From positions 4,886,087 through 4,950,086 of the forward strand of contig NZ_JAPDNR010000001.1 in the NCBI RefSeq assembly GCF_025989125.1: a stretch of 64,000 nt of DNA, written 5' to 3'. This DNA is from Chitinophaga nivalis (GTDB lineage: Bacteria; Bacteroidota; Bacteroidia; Chitinophagales; Chitinophagaceae). Below are positions 35,611 through 44,665 of the stretch, in pieces. The notes under the pieces were generated by a model, which searched no databases, had not been told where the DNA came from, and was given only the letters and a program-made list of their open reading frames with translations. How positions within the stretch are numbered: the first letter of the stretch is position 1; every line of letters begins with the position of its first letter. A program made the translations under genes and the position numbers.

Positions 35611-36891
35611 ATGGAAACATTGACTAGTACTACACTAAAACCTTTTAGTGCCAGGTGGTGGGACCACTTTCTTGAAGCAACAGCTAACCAGACCCGTACT
35701 ACCGTATTAAAAGATTGCATCTCGAGAGAAGAAACGGCCCTCTTCAGGGAATATATTCTTCAGATCATCCGGGAACTGGCTGCATTAAGAACGAACAGAT
35801 TTGGTTACAGGGTTTTTATTGAAGGAAAGCAGTTGGATTTCCATGACATGAAGAAGGTATACGATACACCACCTCTGGAAGGAGAAACACTGGAGGACTG
35901 GGTCACCCGCCTTTATGGGGAAAAGAAATTCGGTATGATCATCAATCTGGGAGAAAAATTCAATTTATCCCTGTCCCAGAGTATCGCTTTAAAGGTGGCT
36001 CCGTTATTTGAGAAAATAGGATTTCCCAGAGACGGCGTAAACTTCACGTTATTCGTAGGAAATTATGACAAAACCCCGCTGGGTATTCATCAGGATCCCA
36101 CCGGACAAAATGTAATCCACTTCCACCTCGGACCCGGCGGTAAAACAATGTATACCTGGGGACCGAAAGAATTCCCGGCGTTGCTGCGCGACAACAAATG
36201 GAAACGGGAAGACCTGGATTTATTGATACCTTATTCTGAAGAGTTTTCCTTTGAAGAAGGAGATATGTATTTTATGCCGGAAGGTGAATATCATATCGGT
36301 AAACAAACCGGCCTCTCACTGGCTATTACTTTCTGGCAATACAACCACACCAAGGAAAAACTGATTAAGAAACTGGAAGATGCCATCCATACCCAGTTCG
36401 TACAAAAGTCGGAAGTCGTATTAACCCCCGACCGTAATGACCTGGACGATACCAGTGGGCTGGACGATAGCCTGAGTATACTCACAATTCCGGACGAACT
36501 GGCAAAACTGAATTATATTGACCTGCTGCGTGAAGCATACAGGGACGTAAGATATTCTATCCATAGCAATGGTGGCTACCGGACCAGTGCCTTCGGAAAA
36601 AAAGAGAAGATAGCTTTTGAGCCGGAAGATGTCATTGAACTGGAGCAACCCTTCAAAATATTGTATAAAGAATCCCTGGACAAAGAAAAACTGCATGTAT
36701 ATGTGAGAGGGGTAAAACTGGAGTTAAACAACTTTGAAAATATCAAACAGCTGGTAGATGTGCTGAATGAAGGAGAACCTAAAACCGTCAGTGAATTGCT
36801 GACAATACTACCGGAAGATTGGGACGCGCAGATCGGATTATATATCCTGGGACTGATTCATGAAAGACATGGTATCAGGAAGGCCAATTGA
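35611..36891 (+). CDS. JmjC/cupin-type Fe(II)/2-oxoglutarate oxygenase
   Basis: This 426-residue protein has a central double-stranded beta-helix with H160-x-D162 (GIHQDPTG) and H228 (EGEYHIGKQTG), the facial triad of JmjC/cupin hydroxylases. NVIHFHLGPGGKTMYTWG lies between. The layout recalls the ribosomal-oxygenase group, whose members hydroxylate His or Arg side chains. The C-terminal part (about 285-426; helices with LAKLNYIDLLREAYRD and VKLELNNFENIKQLVDVL) looks like a winged-helix or peptide-binding module. Adjacent to a His-rich precursor, it is the likely modifying enzyme; hydroxylation of core His is an inference. Confidence 0.75.
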   Translation: METLTSTTLKPFSARWWDHFLEATANQTRTTVLKDCISREETALFREYILQIIRELAALRTNRFGYRVFIEGKQLDFHDMKKVYDTPPLEGETLEDWVTRLYGEKKFGMIINLGEKFNLSLSQSIALKVAPLFEKIGFPRDGVNFTLFVGNYDKTPLGIHQDPTGQNVIHFHLGPGGKTMYTWGPKEFPALLRDNKWKREDLDLLIPYSEEFSFEEGDMYFMPEGEYHIGKQTGLSLAITFWQYNHTKEKLIKKLEDAIHTQFVQKSEVVLTPDRNDLDDTSGLDDSLSILTIPDELAKLNYIDLLREAYRDVRYSIHSNGGYRTSAFGKKEKIAFEPEDVIELEQPFKILYKESLDKEKLHVYVRGVKLELNNFENIKQLVDVLNEGEPKTVSELLTILPEDWDAQIGLYILGLIHERHGIRKAN

Positions 36892-37083
36892 TATTTAAAT
36901 TTACAGCAAACAGGAGGGACGTGGACAGATTTTCCCGTATATTGTATCATCATTTCAAATATGATGCGCAGGGTACCTGCTATACAGTGTTACCGGATCA
37001 GATGCCACCCTTCCTTATCATATGATACTTGTTGAACCTGATGTATAACCGCAATGGAATAAGCATAGTCAATTAAGAGCCGC

Positions 37084-37398
37084 ATGAATTTTATTCCCCA
37101 ACACGACCAGATGGACTGTGGCCCGGCCTGTTTAGCGATGGTAGCCGGCGCGTATGGTAAAAAGTATTCACTGCAGTATTTAAGGGATCATTCTTTCCTG
37201 ACACGTGAGGGGGTAACCTTGAGCGGGATCAGCGAAGCTGCGCAAAAGATAGGGCTGGAAGCACTTTCTGTTAAAATGCCGGTGGAAGATTTCGCCGGTA
37301 TGCCATTACCATGTATTCTGCACTGGAATCAGAACCATTTTGTGGTTTTGTATGAAATAAAAAAAAAGCCTCGTCGGGTCGAAAAATATATAAGATAG
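37084..37398 (+). CDS. C39 double-glycine leader peptidase part of exporter (frame-split)
   Basis: This 104-codon frame encodes the bacteriocin-processing C39 domain: Q9 and C12 in QMDCGPACLAMVAGAYG, and H85 in HWNQNHFVVLYEI. It then runs into a stop. The catalytic Asp segment (IADPGYG) lies in the -1 frame, which is open from 37356 and continues into the ABC transporter below. A -1 shift at the A-run (37359-37367) restores one protein of about 733 residues, the normal length for C39 ABC exporters. Its job would be to cut the VVGG leader during export. Confidence 0.8.
   Translation: MNFIPQHDQMDCGPACLAMVAGAYGKKYSLQYLRDHSFLTREGVTLSGISEAAQKIGLEALSVKMPVEDFAGMPLPCILHWNQNHFVVLYEIKKKPRRVEKYIR
37362..37368 (+). 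other. A AAA AAG heptamer, candidate -1 frameshift site
   Basis: In the peptidase frame the codons read ATA AAA AAA AAG, giving the heptamer A AAA AAG known from dnaX and IS3-family frameshifting. Slipping back one base joins the peptidase frame to the ABC frame as EIKKK-ASSGRKIYKIADPGYG. No strong stem-loop was seen directly downstream. A one-base deletion in the nine-A run, or a sequencing error, would look the same. Confidence 0.6.
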
Positions 37399-37595
37399 CA
37401 GATCCGGGCTATGGTCTTATCTCCCTGAATGAAGAAGATTTTAAAAAATCGTGGATTGCCGGTGATGACGGCGGCATTGCACTGATTCTGGAACCGCTGG
37501 ATGCATTCTACCAACAGTATCCGCCAGCGGAATTTAAACTGACAACCCGTTACCTGACGAGATACCTGCATCCTTATCGTAAACAGCTGTTCGTC

Positions 37596-39284
37596 ATGTT
37601 CCTGTTGTTGCTGATGGGCAGCTGTATCTCGCTGGGGTTACCCTTTCTGACGAAAAATCTGATAGATAAAGGCGTCTCAGCTAAAAATCTGTCGCTTATC
37701 AGTCTGTTACTGCTGGCACAGCTGGGGCTATTCCTGGGTACTGTGGTCATTGGCATCATTCGTAACTGGCTCACATTGCGGGTGGGCGCCAGAATAAATA
37801 TTACCATCATTTCAGATTACCTGAAAAAAGTGTTGCAATTACCGGTCAGGTTTTTTGAAACCAAAATGATGGGAGATTTTAATCAGCGTATCCAGGATCA
37901 CGAAAGAATAGAATCGTTCCTCACTTCCCAAAGTCTCCTCACCGTTTTTTCCATCCTTACTTTCTCCGCCTTTCTGGTGGTACTGTGTTATTACGATTTC
38001 ACCATCTTGTTGGTATATGTGCTGCTAACGATGATGTCGGTGGGCTGGTCCTACTATTTTTTAAGAAAACGGAGAATCCTGAACTACTATCGGTTTCAAC
38101 GCCGCAGCGAGAACCAGGAGGCCGTACTTGAAATGCTCAGCGGGGTCACGGAAATGAAACTGAATGGCTTCGAAAACTTTAAACGCAGAAGATGGGAGCA
38201 ACTGCAGGAGAAACTCTTTCAGATCAATATGCGGATATTGAAACAGGATCAGTTGCAATCCTCGGTGTTTGATATGCTCAACCACCTGAAAAATGTACTG
38301 GCTACTTTTCTCGCCGCAATTTATACGGTAAAAGGAGCCATGACACTGGGAGAATTGCTGAGTGTATCGTTTATCATTGGTCAGATGAATGCGCCGGTGA
38401 GCCAGCTGATTACCTTTTTCCGCTCCCTGCAGGATGCTAAACTGAGCCTGGAAAGACTGGCGGAAGTGGAACAGCATCCGGAAGAGTGGCAGCCGGATCA
38501 GATAGGTATGGAACATACCTATGAAGCAGTATTGCCGGAAGAAGAGAGAGGCATTTACCTGTCTGATCTCAGCTTCCGTTATGGTAGTGCCGCATCGCCT
38601 TTGGTCTTGAAAGATATTAACCTCTTTATACCGGAAGGGAAAGTAACCGCCATTGTAGGCGCCAGCGGCAGTGGAAAAACAACCCTGCTGAAATTATTGC
38701 TGAAGTTCTATGCGCCGGTAAAAGGAAATATCCATATCAACCATTGTAATCTGCAGGATATTGAATCTGCCAGCCTCCGGGATCATTGCGGTGTGGTGAT
38801 GCAGGATGGTTTCATTTATTCCGATACCATAGAACGAAACATTGTCACCGCTGATGAAAAGCCGGATGCACAACGCTTTGCGAATGCTGTCCGGATGGCG
38901 AATGTAAAAGAGTTTATACAGTCTTTACCACTAAAAGAAAAAACCAAAATAGGTGCGGCAGGTAATAATATCTCCGGCGGACAAAAGCAAAGGATCCTCA
39001 TTGCAAGAGCCGTATACAAAAATCCGGACTACGTATTTTTAGATGAAGCTACCAGTGCATTGGATGCTGAAAATGAAAGAGTCATCCACGATAACCTCAC
39101 GGGATTCTTTCAGGGCAAAACCGTGGTGATCATCGCCCACAGGCTGTCTACCGTGAAAAATGCCGACCAGGTGATTGTCCTGAAAAATGGTCGGGTAGTA
39201 GAACAAGGATATCACCAGCAACTGGTACAGCATAAAGGAGAATATTTTAACCTCATTAAAAATCAGCTGGAGTTGGGTGTATAG
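37596..39284 (+). CDS. ABC exporter (membrane and ATPase domains of the C39 transporter)
   Basis: This frame, open from 37356, carries the rest of the exporter. It has the C39 Asp region, six membrane helices from about 37590, and an ATPase domain with Walker A GASGSGKTTLL, the signature ISGGQKQRILIARA, Walker B VFLDEATSALD and the switch His IIAHRLSTV. The ATG at 37596 falls inside the first helix and is unlikely to be a true start; the protein is probably made as a fusion with the 37084 frame. It would export the mature His-rich peptide. A strong terminator follows. Confidence 0.88.
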   Translation: MFLLLLMGSCISLGLPFLTKNLIDKGVSAKNLSLISLLLLAQLGLFLGTVVIGIIRNWLTLRVGARINITIISDYLKKVLQLPVRFFETKMMGDFNQRIQDHERIESFLTSQSLLTVFSILTFSAFLVVLCYYDFTILLVYVLLTMMSVGWSYYFLRKRRILNYYRFQRRSENQEAVLEMLSGVTEMKLNGFENFKRRRWEQLQEKLFQINMRILKQDQLQSSVFDMLNHLKNVLATFLAAIYTVKGAMTLGELLSVSFIIGQMNAPVSQLITFFRSLQDAKLSLERLAEVEQHPEEWQPDQIGMEHTYEAVLPEEERGIYLSDLSFRYGSAASPLVLKDINLFIPEGKVTAIVGASGSGKTTLLKLLLKFYAPVKGNIHINHCNLQDIESASLRDHCGVVMQDGFIYSDTIERNIVTADEKPDAQRFANAVRMANVKEFIQSLPLKEKTKIGAAGNNISGGQKQRILIARAVYKNPDYVFLDEATSALDAENERVIHDNLTGFFQGKTVVIIAHRLSTVKNADQVIVLKNGRVVEQGYHQQLVQHKGEYFNLIKNQLELGV

Positions 39285-39290
39285 CCTGAC

Positions 39291-39342
39291 GTTCTGCATA
39301 AAAAAAGAGCCGCTCCACAGCGGCTCTTTTTTTATGCAGAAC
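39291..39342. terminator. Perfect bidirectional terminator
   Basis: The 24-base arms at 39291-39314 and 39319-39342 are perfectly complementary around a CCAC loop. The GC core is GAGCCGCT/AGCGGCTC, with seven A on one side and seven T on the other. It ends both the exporter gene and the convergent metalloprotease gene. Confidence 0.92.
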
Positions 39343-39351
39343 AGGTAATGA

Positions 39352-41172
39352 TTAATAAATCCTGTTAAACGCACCGTTGCTGTTGCTCAGAATATAAAAT
39401 ACCCCGTCGCCAGGTCTGTACAAGGCCAGGTGGTCAGATTTTCCGCTGCTGGTATAGTCAAAGGCAAATACTTTATCCTTGGGAGAGGCCAGGTTGTAGC
39501 CACCAATTCCCTGATGGGAGCTCCAGACATTACTGAAGCTGCCATTCGTATTGCTGATAAAGTAGATGATGCCGTCACCGGGGCGGTAAATGGCCAGGTG
39601 ATCTTTCTTGCCATTGCCGGTAAAGTCGAAGGTTTCTATGCGGTCTTTATCAGAAAGCAGGTTATAACCTCCCAATCCCTGATGGGTTTGGAAGACCGGT
39701 GAGAAATTTCCATTCGTATTTCTCAGGACGTACAGCACACCTTCACCGGGGCGGTAAATTACCAGGTGATCTTCTTTGCCGTTGCTGTTGTAATCAAACG
39801 GGAAGGCCAGGTCTTTGGAGGAAAGCAAGTCATAGCCACCCAGCCCCTGAAAGGTTTGAAATACCTGAGTGAAATTTCCGTTGGTATTTTTCAGGATAAA
39901 CAAGACTTGTGAACCGGGGCGGTAGATAGCCAGGTGGTCTGCTTTACCGGTGCTGTTGTAATCAAAGGCAAATACCTTATCATTTTGGGAAAGCAGGTTA
40001 TAGTCACCCAGTCCCTGAAAAGTTTGAAATACCTGTGTAAAATTCCCGTTCGTATTTTTCAGGATAAACAGTACGCCGGAGCCGGGGCGGTAAATGACGA
40101 GGTGATCTTTTTTACCGCTGCTATTATAGTCAAAAGGAATTACCCGGTCTAAGGGAGACAGGAGATTGTATCCGGCAAGTCCCTGGAAGGTTTGAAACGC
40201 CGGCGTAAAATTGCCATTCGTATTTTTTACTACAAACAGTACACCAGAGCCGGCGCGGTATAATACGAGGTGATCTTCTTTACCAGTGCTGTTGTAGTCA
40301 AAGGCAAAAGAAAGATCGGCATCAGATAATACATCATATCCACCAATACCTACAATGGGTAAGGGACCATAGAGGCTTTTCAGTGCAATCTGGTCATTGG
40401 CATTAAAAGGCCGGTCAGTCTGGGTACTGGTACAGGCCAGCATCCAGCTGTTAGGATCTTCTGCCGTAGGTGTGCCCGGAATATTAATGGCGCCTACACC
40501 AGCATCTCCTTCATTGCTTGGATTAGAGAATCCGCAACTATAATTTCTGTTGAAGTAGTCCGTATGCCGGAATCCAATCGTATGTCCTATTTCATGCGCA
40601 ATGAGCGTGGTGAGAAACCCGATAGACGGACTACTGCCTATGTAACCGGCATTGAGTTTTATCGGACTGGGTGGGTTTCCCTGGGCATCCGGGAAGCCGG
40701 CAGATACGCCCAGTACACCGGCTGGCAGACTGGCATTCTGAATATCTACATTACTACCGGAGGCGACGCGCCGGAAGGTAAGCCGGAGTTGCAGCGCGTT
40801 ATACCGTGCAATAGCGGCATCGGCTGCCGTAATATAGGCTGCCGGTAAGCCTGATACAGAAATAGTGATTTCCCGGCTGCCGGAAATAGCAATCAGGTTG
40901 TTGGTCCGGTATTGTTCTGTTTTAGCAATCAGGAGATTCGGAGATACCGGTTTTGTCTGTAGGTCTTTTTCAGTGAGGAGTATATCTCCTTCCACAATAT
41001 AGCCTTCTGCTGTTTTGATAATGCCGTTGGTACTAAAGCCTGCAGCCTTGATCTGTTGCAGGAGATCTGTTGAGTGGCTGGTGGCAGCAGGTGTGTTTTC
41101 CTTTTTACAGGACAGTAGTAACAGGCTACAGCAGCATAAACAAGGAAATAGGTGCTTTAACTGAAATTTCAT
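39352..41172 (-). CDS. HEIGH-type metalloprotease lipoprotein with six FG-GAP-like repeats
   Basis: This protein of about 606 residues has a lipoprotein signal (MKFQLKHLFPCLCCCSLLLLSCK). The protease domain carries TTLIAHEIGHTIGFRHTDY, the 'HEIGH' zinc signature of M57/metzincin-like peptidases (HExxHxxGxxH), and LPAGVLGVSAGFPDAQG. The C-terminal half is six near-identical units of about 48 residues, each with FDYNSTGKxDHLxxYRPGxGVLxxLKNTNGNF. The DxNxxGxxD-like start fits a Ca-binding FG-GAP/VCBS propeller. The ATG at 41172 opens the lipoprotein signal; the longer frame to 41265 is not signal-like. It is probably surface-exposed. Confidence 0.85.
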   Translation of the reverse strand: MKFQLKHLFPCLCCCSLLLLSCKKENTPAATSHSTDLLQQIKAAGFSTNGIIKTAEGYIVEGDILLTEKDLQTKPVSPNLLIAKTEQYRTNNLIAISGSREITISVSGLPAAYITAADAAIARYNALQLRLTFRRVASGSNVDIQNASLPAGVLGVSAGFPDAQGNPPSPIKLNAGYIGSSPSIGFLTTLIAHEIGHTIGFRHTDYFNRNYSCGFSNPSNEGDAGVGAINIPGTPTAEDPNSWMLACTSTQTDRPFNANDQIALKSLYGPLPIVGIGGYDVLSDADLSFAFDYNSTGKEDHLVLYRAGSGVLFVVKNTNGNFTPAFQTFQGLAGYNLLSPLDRVIPFDYNSSGKKDHLVIYRPGSGVLFILKNTNGNFTQVFQTFQGLGDYNLLSQNDKVFAFDYNSTGKADHLAIYRPGSQVLFILKNTNGNFTQVFQTFQGLGGYDLLSSKDLAFPFDYNSNGKEDHLVIYRPGEGVLYVLRNTNGNFSPVFQTHQGLGGYNLLSDKDRIETFDFTGNGKKDHLAIYRPGDGIIYFISNTNGSFSNVWSSHQGIGGYNLASPKDKVFAFDYTSSGKSDHLALYRPGDGVFYILSNSNGAFNRIY

Positions 41173-42258
41173 AATCAGATTTTGGAGGTAAGTAAAATGT
41201 GATAATAAAAAGGAGAGCGCATCATAAAGCCATGGGGGCGAAATACCGGGAAACATTGTTGGCATAGGCGATACATGTTAATAAAAGCCGGCTAACCCCA
41301 AATACAGGAGCGGCTTTACAATCTAAGCACTGAAAATGCACTGGTATAGCATGCATAAAGTAGATCGGGAAAGAGGCGGTATAAAGTACTGATTAGAAGA
41401 TGTTAGTATCACGTGATTTTGCTATCGCTTAAAGTCAGATAAGGACGGAAAAGTATTTTGGCATAAAATAGGGCAGGGGTGTCACGGAAATCACATTTTT
41501 AGGAGAGAAATTTTATACGCCGTTCAAAAGCAGTAGCCTTTTATAATTTTATAATGAGCATTGATATAACAGATATATAAAGGTTGTTTGGTGTATAAGG
41601 CATGCTGATATATTGATCGATTATGAGAACCGAAACAACATCTTTGCATCCTTTACAATATGCGGAACTAAGCTTTGTAAACCCGACCTGGAGCCTACTG
41701 AATAACAGATTGTTGTACGTAATCTTAACCATGAAACTTTAACTGAAAAAATAAGTAGAAAACCCCGTTAACCCGACAGCAAGCCTGTTTCCGGAAACAG
41801 TACCCTGTATTTACGCGCAGGGGAGATCATTGCTGACATACTGAGTAATTTTCTACAACGCTCAGCAGGCCATTGCAAATGGAGCAGCGTGGCCACATCA
41901 TAATAAAGTAGAACACATTTATATAAATGCCTCAAGGCGAATGGAATACCCATGTTTCTTCAAGGAGACCTTTGGCTGCATATGGTATGCTGGTTTGATC
42001 TCCATGACTTTACCAGTAACGTAACTGACTATACGTACATATACCGTTTAACCATTTACGTTATAATGATATTGTCTGTCGGCATGCCGTCATAAAAGGC
42101 TGTATAAACCTATGTATTCCCTATAATTTTTCCGGGAAAGATGCCCGGTCGGGGAAACTATGGCTTGGCTGGTACACCGTCGCCGGATAACGAATCTGTT
42201 ATTATCGATAATATCTGTTTTAAATCGAAAACAATAACCAATCTAAAATTTCATTAAC
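41173..42258. other. Gene-poor intergenic stretch
   Basis: This stretch of about 1.1 kb has no supportable gene. It contains a hairpin AAAGCCG (41284-41290)/CGGCTTT (41311-41317). Short frames at 41541-41732 and 41768-41953 lack family features and good starts. The final 60 bases before the 42259 gene are AT-rich and probably hold its promoter. Confidence 0.5.
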
Positions 42259-42984
42259 ATGAGTATCAAAACTAATCCTGGTGGACTCCCTTTGACACAG
42301 GAAGCATATGCTTTCCTGCAGGCTTCTTATCGTAGTGCAATCGCTGATCTGGCAAGAGTAAGCGGCGATAAGGTAATTATTTCCGGTGTAATCGACAATG
42401 GTACATCTGTAACAGACGGCTGGATCCTCCATAACGGAGAACTGTTGCCTTTTGCCGGTGGACCCAAACAAAACAGTTACCTGGTGGTGGAAGGAAATGG
42501 CACCGAAGTATTTGACGAAGTAAAAGTACGTACCGTGTATAACAACCGTTATGCAAGATTTGGTGCAGGTGGTACGCCTTTTTCTGAACTGGTAAGACTG
42601 GACCAGGCAGCCAACCTGAAACAGGATCTGATTAACCTGAACAACAACCTGTCCTCTTTCAGTACCAGCCTGCAATCACAGCTGTCTGTTATCGGTCAGG
42701 CAACGCCACCTACCAAAGATACCACCGTGGCCATAAGCGGATCTTTCTGGATCGGCGATCAGGGTGGATCTGATGGTTATTACACAGTCAACCTGGGACA
42801 GTACATTTTCAGCCCATATCTGGTAGCTGGTTCATTGCGCAGTGCCGGTCCTAACTGGAACAATGATAATGATGTGATCTGGAGCGTACGGGATTTGGGT
42901 ACCAGCAGCTTTGCCTTATTGTTAAGAGAGGTTAGCAGCGATGTACAGGCCCTGTATTTTGATTATGCCATTATCAGAAAATAA
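42259..42984 (+). CDS. Hypothetical protein, tail-fibre/H-type-lectin-like
   Basis: This 241-residue protein has no signal peptide. The N-terminal half has VIISGVIDNGTSVTDGWILHNGELLPF, a pattern common in phage tail or fibre-associated proteins. A short heptad region follows (LVRLDQAANLKQDLINLNNNLSSFSTSLQSQL, cut here by description only). The C-terminal domain (FSPYLVAGSLR to LYFDYAIIRK) has the feel of a small H-type lectin fold. It stands alone with its own terminator, away from any phage genes. The similarity is by eye only. Confidence 0.55.
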   Translation: MSIKTNPGGLPLTQEAYAFLQASYRSAIADLARVSGDKVIISGVIDNGTSVTDGWILHNGELLPFAGGPKQNSYLVVEGNGTEVFDEVKVRTVYNNRYARFGAGGTPFSELVRLDQAANLKQDLINLNNNLSSFSTSLQSQLSVIGQATPPTKDTTVAISGSFWIGDQGGSDGYYTVNLGQYIFSPYLVAGSLRSAGPNWNNDNDVIWSVRDLGTSSFALLLREVSSDVQALYFDYAIIRK

Positions 42985-43043
42985 ATAACTATCTGAGTCT
43001 GACACACTGTAACCTATCCTATCCCGTAGACCTATTATAGCAG

Positions 43044-43073
43044 CCGGGGGGCATCCGCCTCCCGGATTTTTTA
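43044..43073 (+). terminator. Intrinsic terminator
   Basis: CCGGGGGG (43044-43051) pairs with CCTCCCGG (43058-43065), one mismatch, followed by ATTTTTTA. It lies 60 bases after the stop of the fibre-like gene. Confidence 0.75.
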
Positions 43074-43255
43074 TGCCTGCAGGCCATAGAAAGTGGCAGG
43101 GGAGCAGCTCCTTCCCGAAAAATTCCGTTTCTCATAAATATTATTCCCTATTGCGTAAACAGCCAGGCAAATACCTGCACAGTTTTGTAGTATAAATCGT
43201 ACGATCCGTAACTCATCCACGTAGCGGTGGTTTCCTGATTTAGCAAAATGTATAT

Positions 43256-44425
43256 ATGTCAAACGTAAAGAATGTAAAACGTTGGTTCCTGATACATAAG
43301 TGGACCAGCCTGGTATGTACCGTCTTTTTATTAATGTTGTGCCTGACGGGGCTGCCATTGATTTTCCACGAAGAAATTGCGGAATGGGAAGGGAAGATGC
43401 CCGCCGCACCGGAAATGCCGGCAGGTACCCCAAAGATTAGTCTGGATAAAATAGTGGAACAAGGGCAGCAGCAACGTCCCAATGAAGTGATTCGATATGT
43501 TTTCTGGAATGAGGAAACACCCAACCAGGTCATACTGAGTATGGCAGACTCGTTGCAGTCGGCGCCGGAAGTCAGTAACCTCGTGGTGCTGGATGAGCGG
43601 ACCGCCCAATTATTGCATGAGCCGGAGCTACAGGAAGGTTTTATGTACGTGATGCTGAAATTACACGTGGACATGTTCGCAGGTATCCTGGGCAAATTGT
43701 TTCTGGGATTGATGGGGATGTGTTTCCTGGTGGCCATCGTTTCCGGTGTGATGTTATATGGGCCCATCATGCGCCGGTTTAATTTCGGCATGATTCGCCG
43801 GGATAAATCTACCCGCCTCAAATGGCTCGACATGCATAACCTGCTGGGAATCGTAGTACTGTCCTGGACATTGGTGGTAGGATTTACAGGGGTCATTAAT
43901 ACCTTGTCGGATGTAGTGGTGTTTTTATGGCAATCTGGTCAGCTGAAAGAGATGGCAGCGCCCTATGAAAATAAGCCCGCCATCACTGGAAAACTGAGTT
44001 CACTCCAGGAGGCGGTGCAAGTGGCAACTGCTGTGGCGCCGGATATGAAACCTTCGGTGGTTGCCTTTCCAGGTACGATGTTTTCCAGTAAGCATCATTA
44101 TGCGGTGTTTATGCGGGGCGCTACACCCTTAACATCTAAACTGATTAAGCCTGTATTGGTGGATGCGCAAACCGGTAAGCTGACAGATACGCGATCCATG
44201 CCATGGTATGTGAATGCGCTGTTTATTTCTCAGCCGCTGCATTTCGGGGATTATGGGGGTATACCATTGAAAATCATCTGGGCGCTCTTTGATGTGGCCA
44301 CTATTGTTATACTGATTTCAGGGCTGTATCTATGGCTGGCCCGGCGAAAAGCTACCGCCGCCCGGATCGACCGGATTCAAAGCGAAGCATTGTTACAGGC
44401 AAGTATAAAAGAAACGGAAATATGA
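43256..44425 (+). CDS. PepSY-associated membrane protein
   Basis: This 389-residue protein has four clear membrane helices (about 9-32, 140-165, 195-220, 345-372) and a periplasmic PepSY-type region. The opening KRWFLIHKWTSLVCTVFLLMLCLTGLPLIFHEE and the later WLDMHNLLGIVVLSWTLVVGFTGVIN are characteristic. Relatives sit next to siderophore receptors and are thought to act as ferric-siderophore or flavin-linked reductases. The next gene overlaps it by four bases (ATGA). Confidence 0.88.
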   Translation: MSNVKNVKRWFLIHKWTSLVCTVFLLMLCLTGLPLIFHEEIAEWEGKMPAAPEMPAGTPKISLDKIVEQGQQQRPNEVIRYVFWNEETPNQVILSMADSLQSAPEVSNLVVLDERTAQLLHEPELQEGFMYVMLKLHVDMFAGILGKLFLGLMGMCFLVAIVSGVMLYGPIMRRFNFGMIRRDKSTRLKWLDMHNLLGIVVLSWTLVVGFTGVINTLSDVVVFLWQSGQLKEMAAPYENKPAITGKLSSLQEAVQVATAVAPDMKPSVVAFPGTMFSSKHHYAVFMRGATPLTSKLIKPVLVDAQTGKLTDTRSMPWYVNALFISQPLHFGDYGGIPLKIIWALFDVATIVILISGLYLWLARRKATAARIDRIQSEALLQASIKETEI

Positions 44426-44610
44426 AAGCACCTGATTTTTTAACCCTGTGGGGCATGCCGTTATTACTGGGCGTACTGATTCTTTTCGGATTGATTGCCG
44501 CACTAACGGGAACGGGTATATGGCATTGGTTGTCGTGGGCAGCGTTATGTGTGCCGTTGGTGGTATTGGGTTGGTATTTGTTTAAAAAGGAAACACCCGC
44601 CAAAAAATAA
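44422..44610 (+). CDS. Small two-helix membrane protein
   Basis: This 62-residue protein (MKAPDFLTLWGMPLLLGVLI...) has two membrane helices and a basic tail (FKKETPAKK). Its ATG overlaps the TGA of the PepSY gene (44422-44425), the usual sign of translational coupling. It is a common small partner of PepSY proteins in Bacteroidota; its function is unknown. Confidence 0.8.
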   Translation: MKAPDFLTLWGMPLLLGVLILFGLIAALTGTGIWHWLSWAALCVPLVVLGWYLFKKETPAKK

Positions 44611-44612
44611 TC

Positions 44613-44655
44613 ATTTATAGCAAACAAGGACATGACGTCCTTGTTTGCTATAAAT
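44613..44655. terminator. Perfect bidirectional hairpin terminator
   Basis: ATTTATAGCAAACAAGGAC (44613-44631) pairs perfectly with 44637-44655 across the loop ATGAC. It lies between the PepSY unit and the convergent Cys-rich peptide gene. Confidence 0.8.
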
Positions 44656-44665
44656 ACAAAAAGCA

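Noticed and set aside
36920..37026. Frame starting with GTG reading VDRFSRILYHHFKYDAQG between the oxygenase and exporter genes
   Set aside because: It has no ATG, no GG leader and no repeat of the His-rich core, so a second precursor cannot be supported.
41541..41953. Two short minus-strand frames in the gene-poor stretch
   Set aside because: No leader peptide features, no family, and base composition like the surrounding non-coding DNA.
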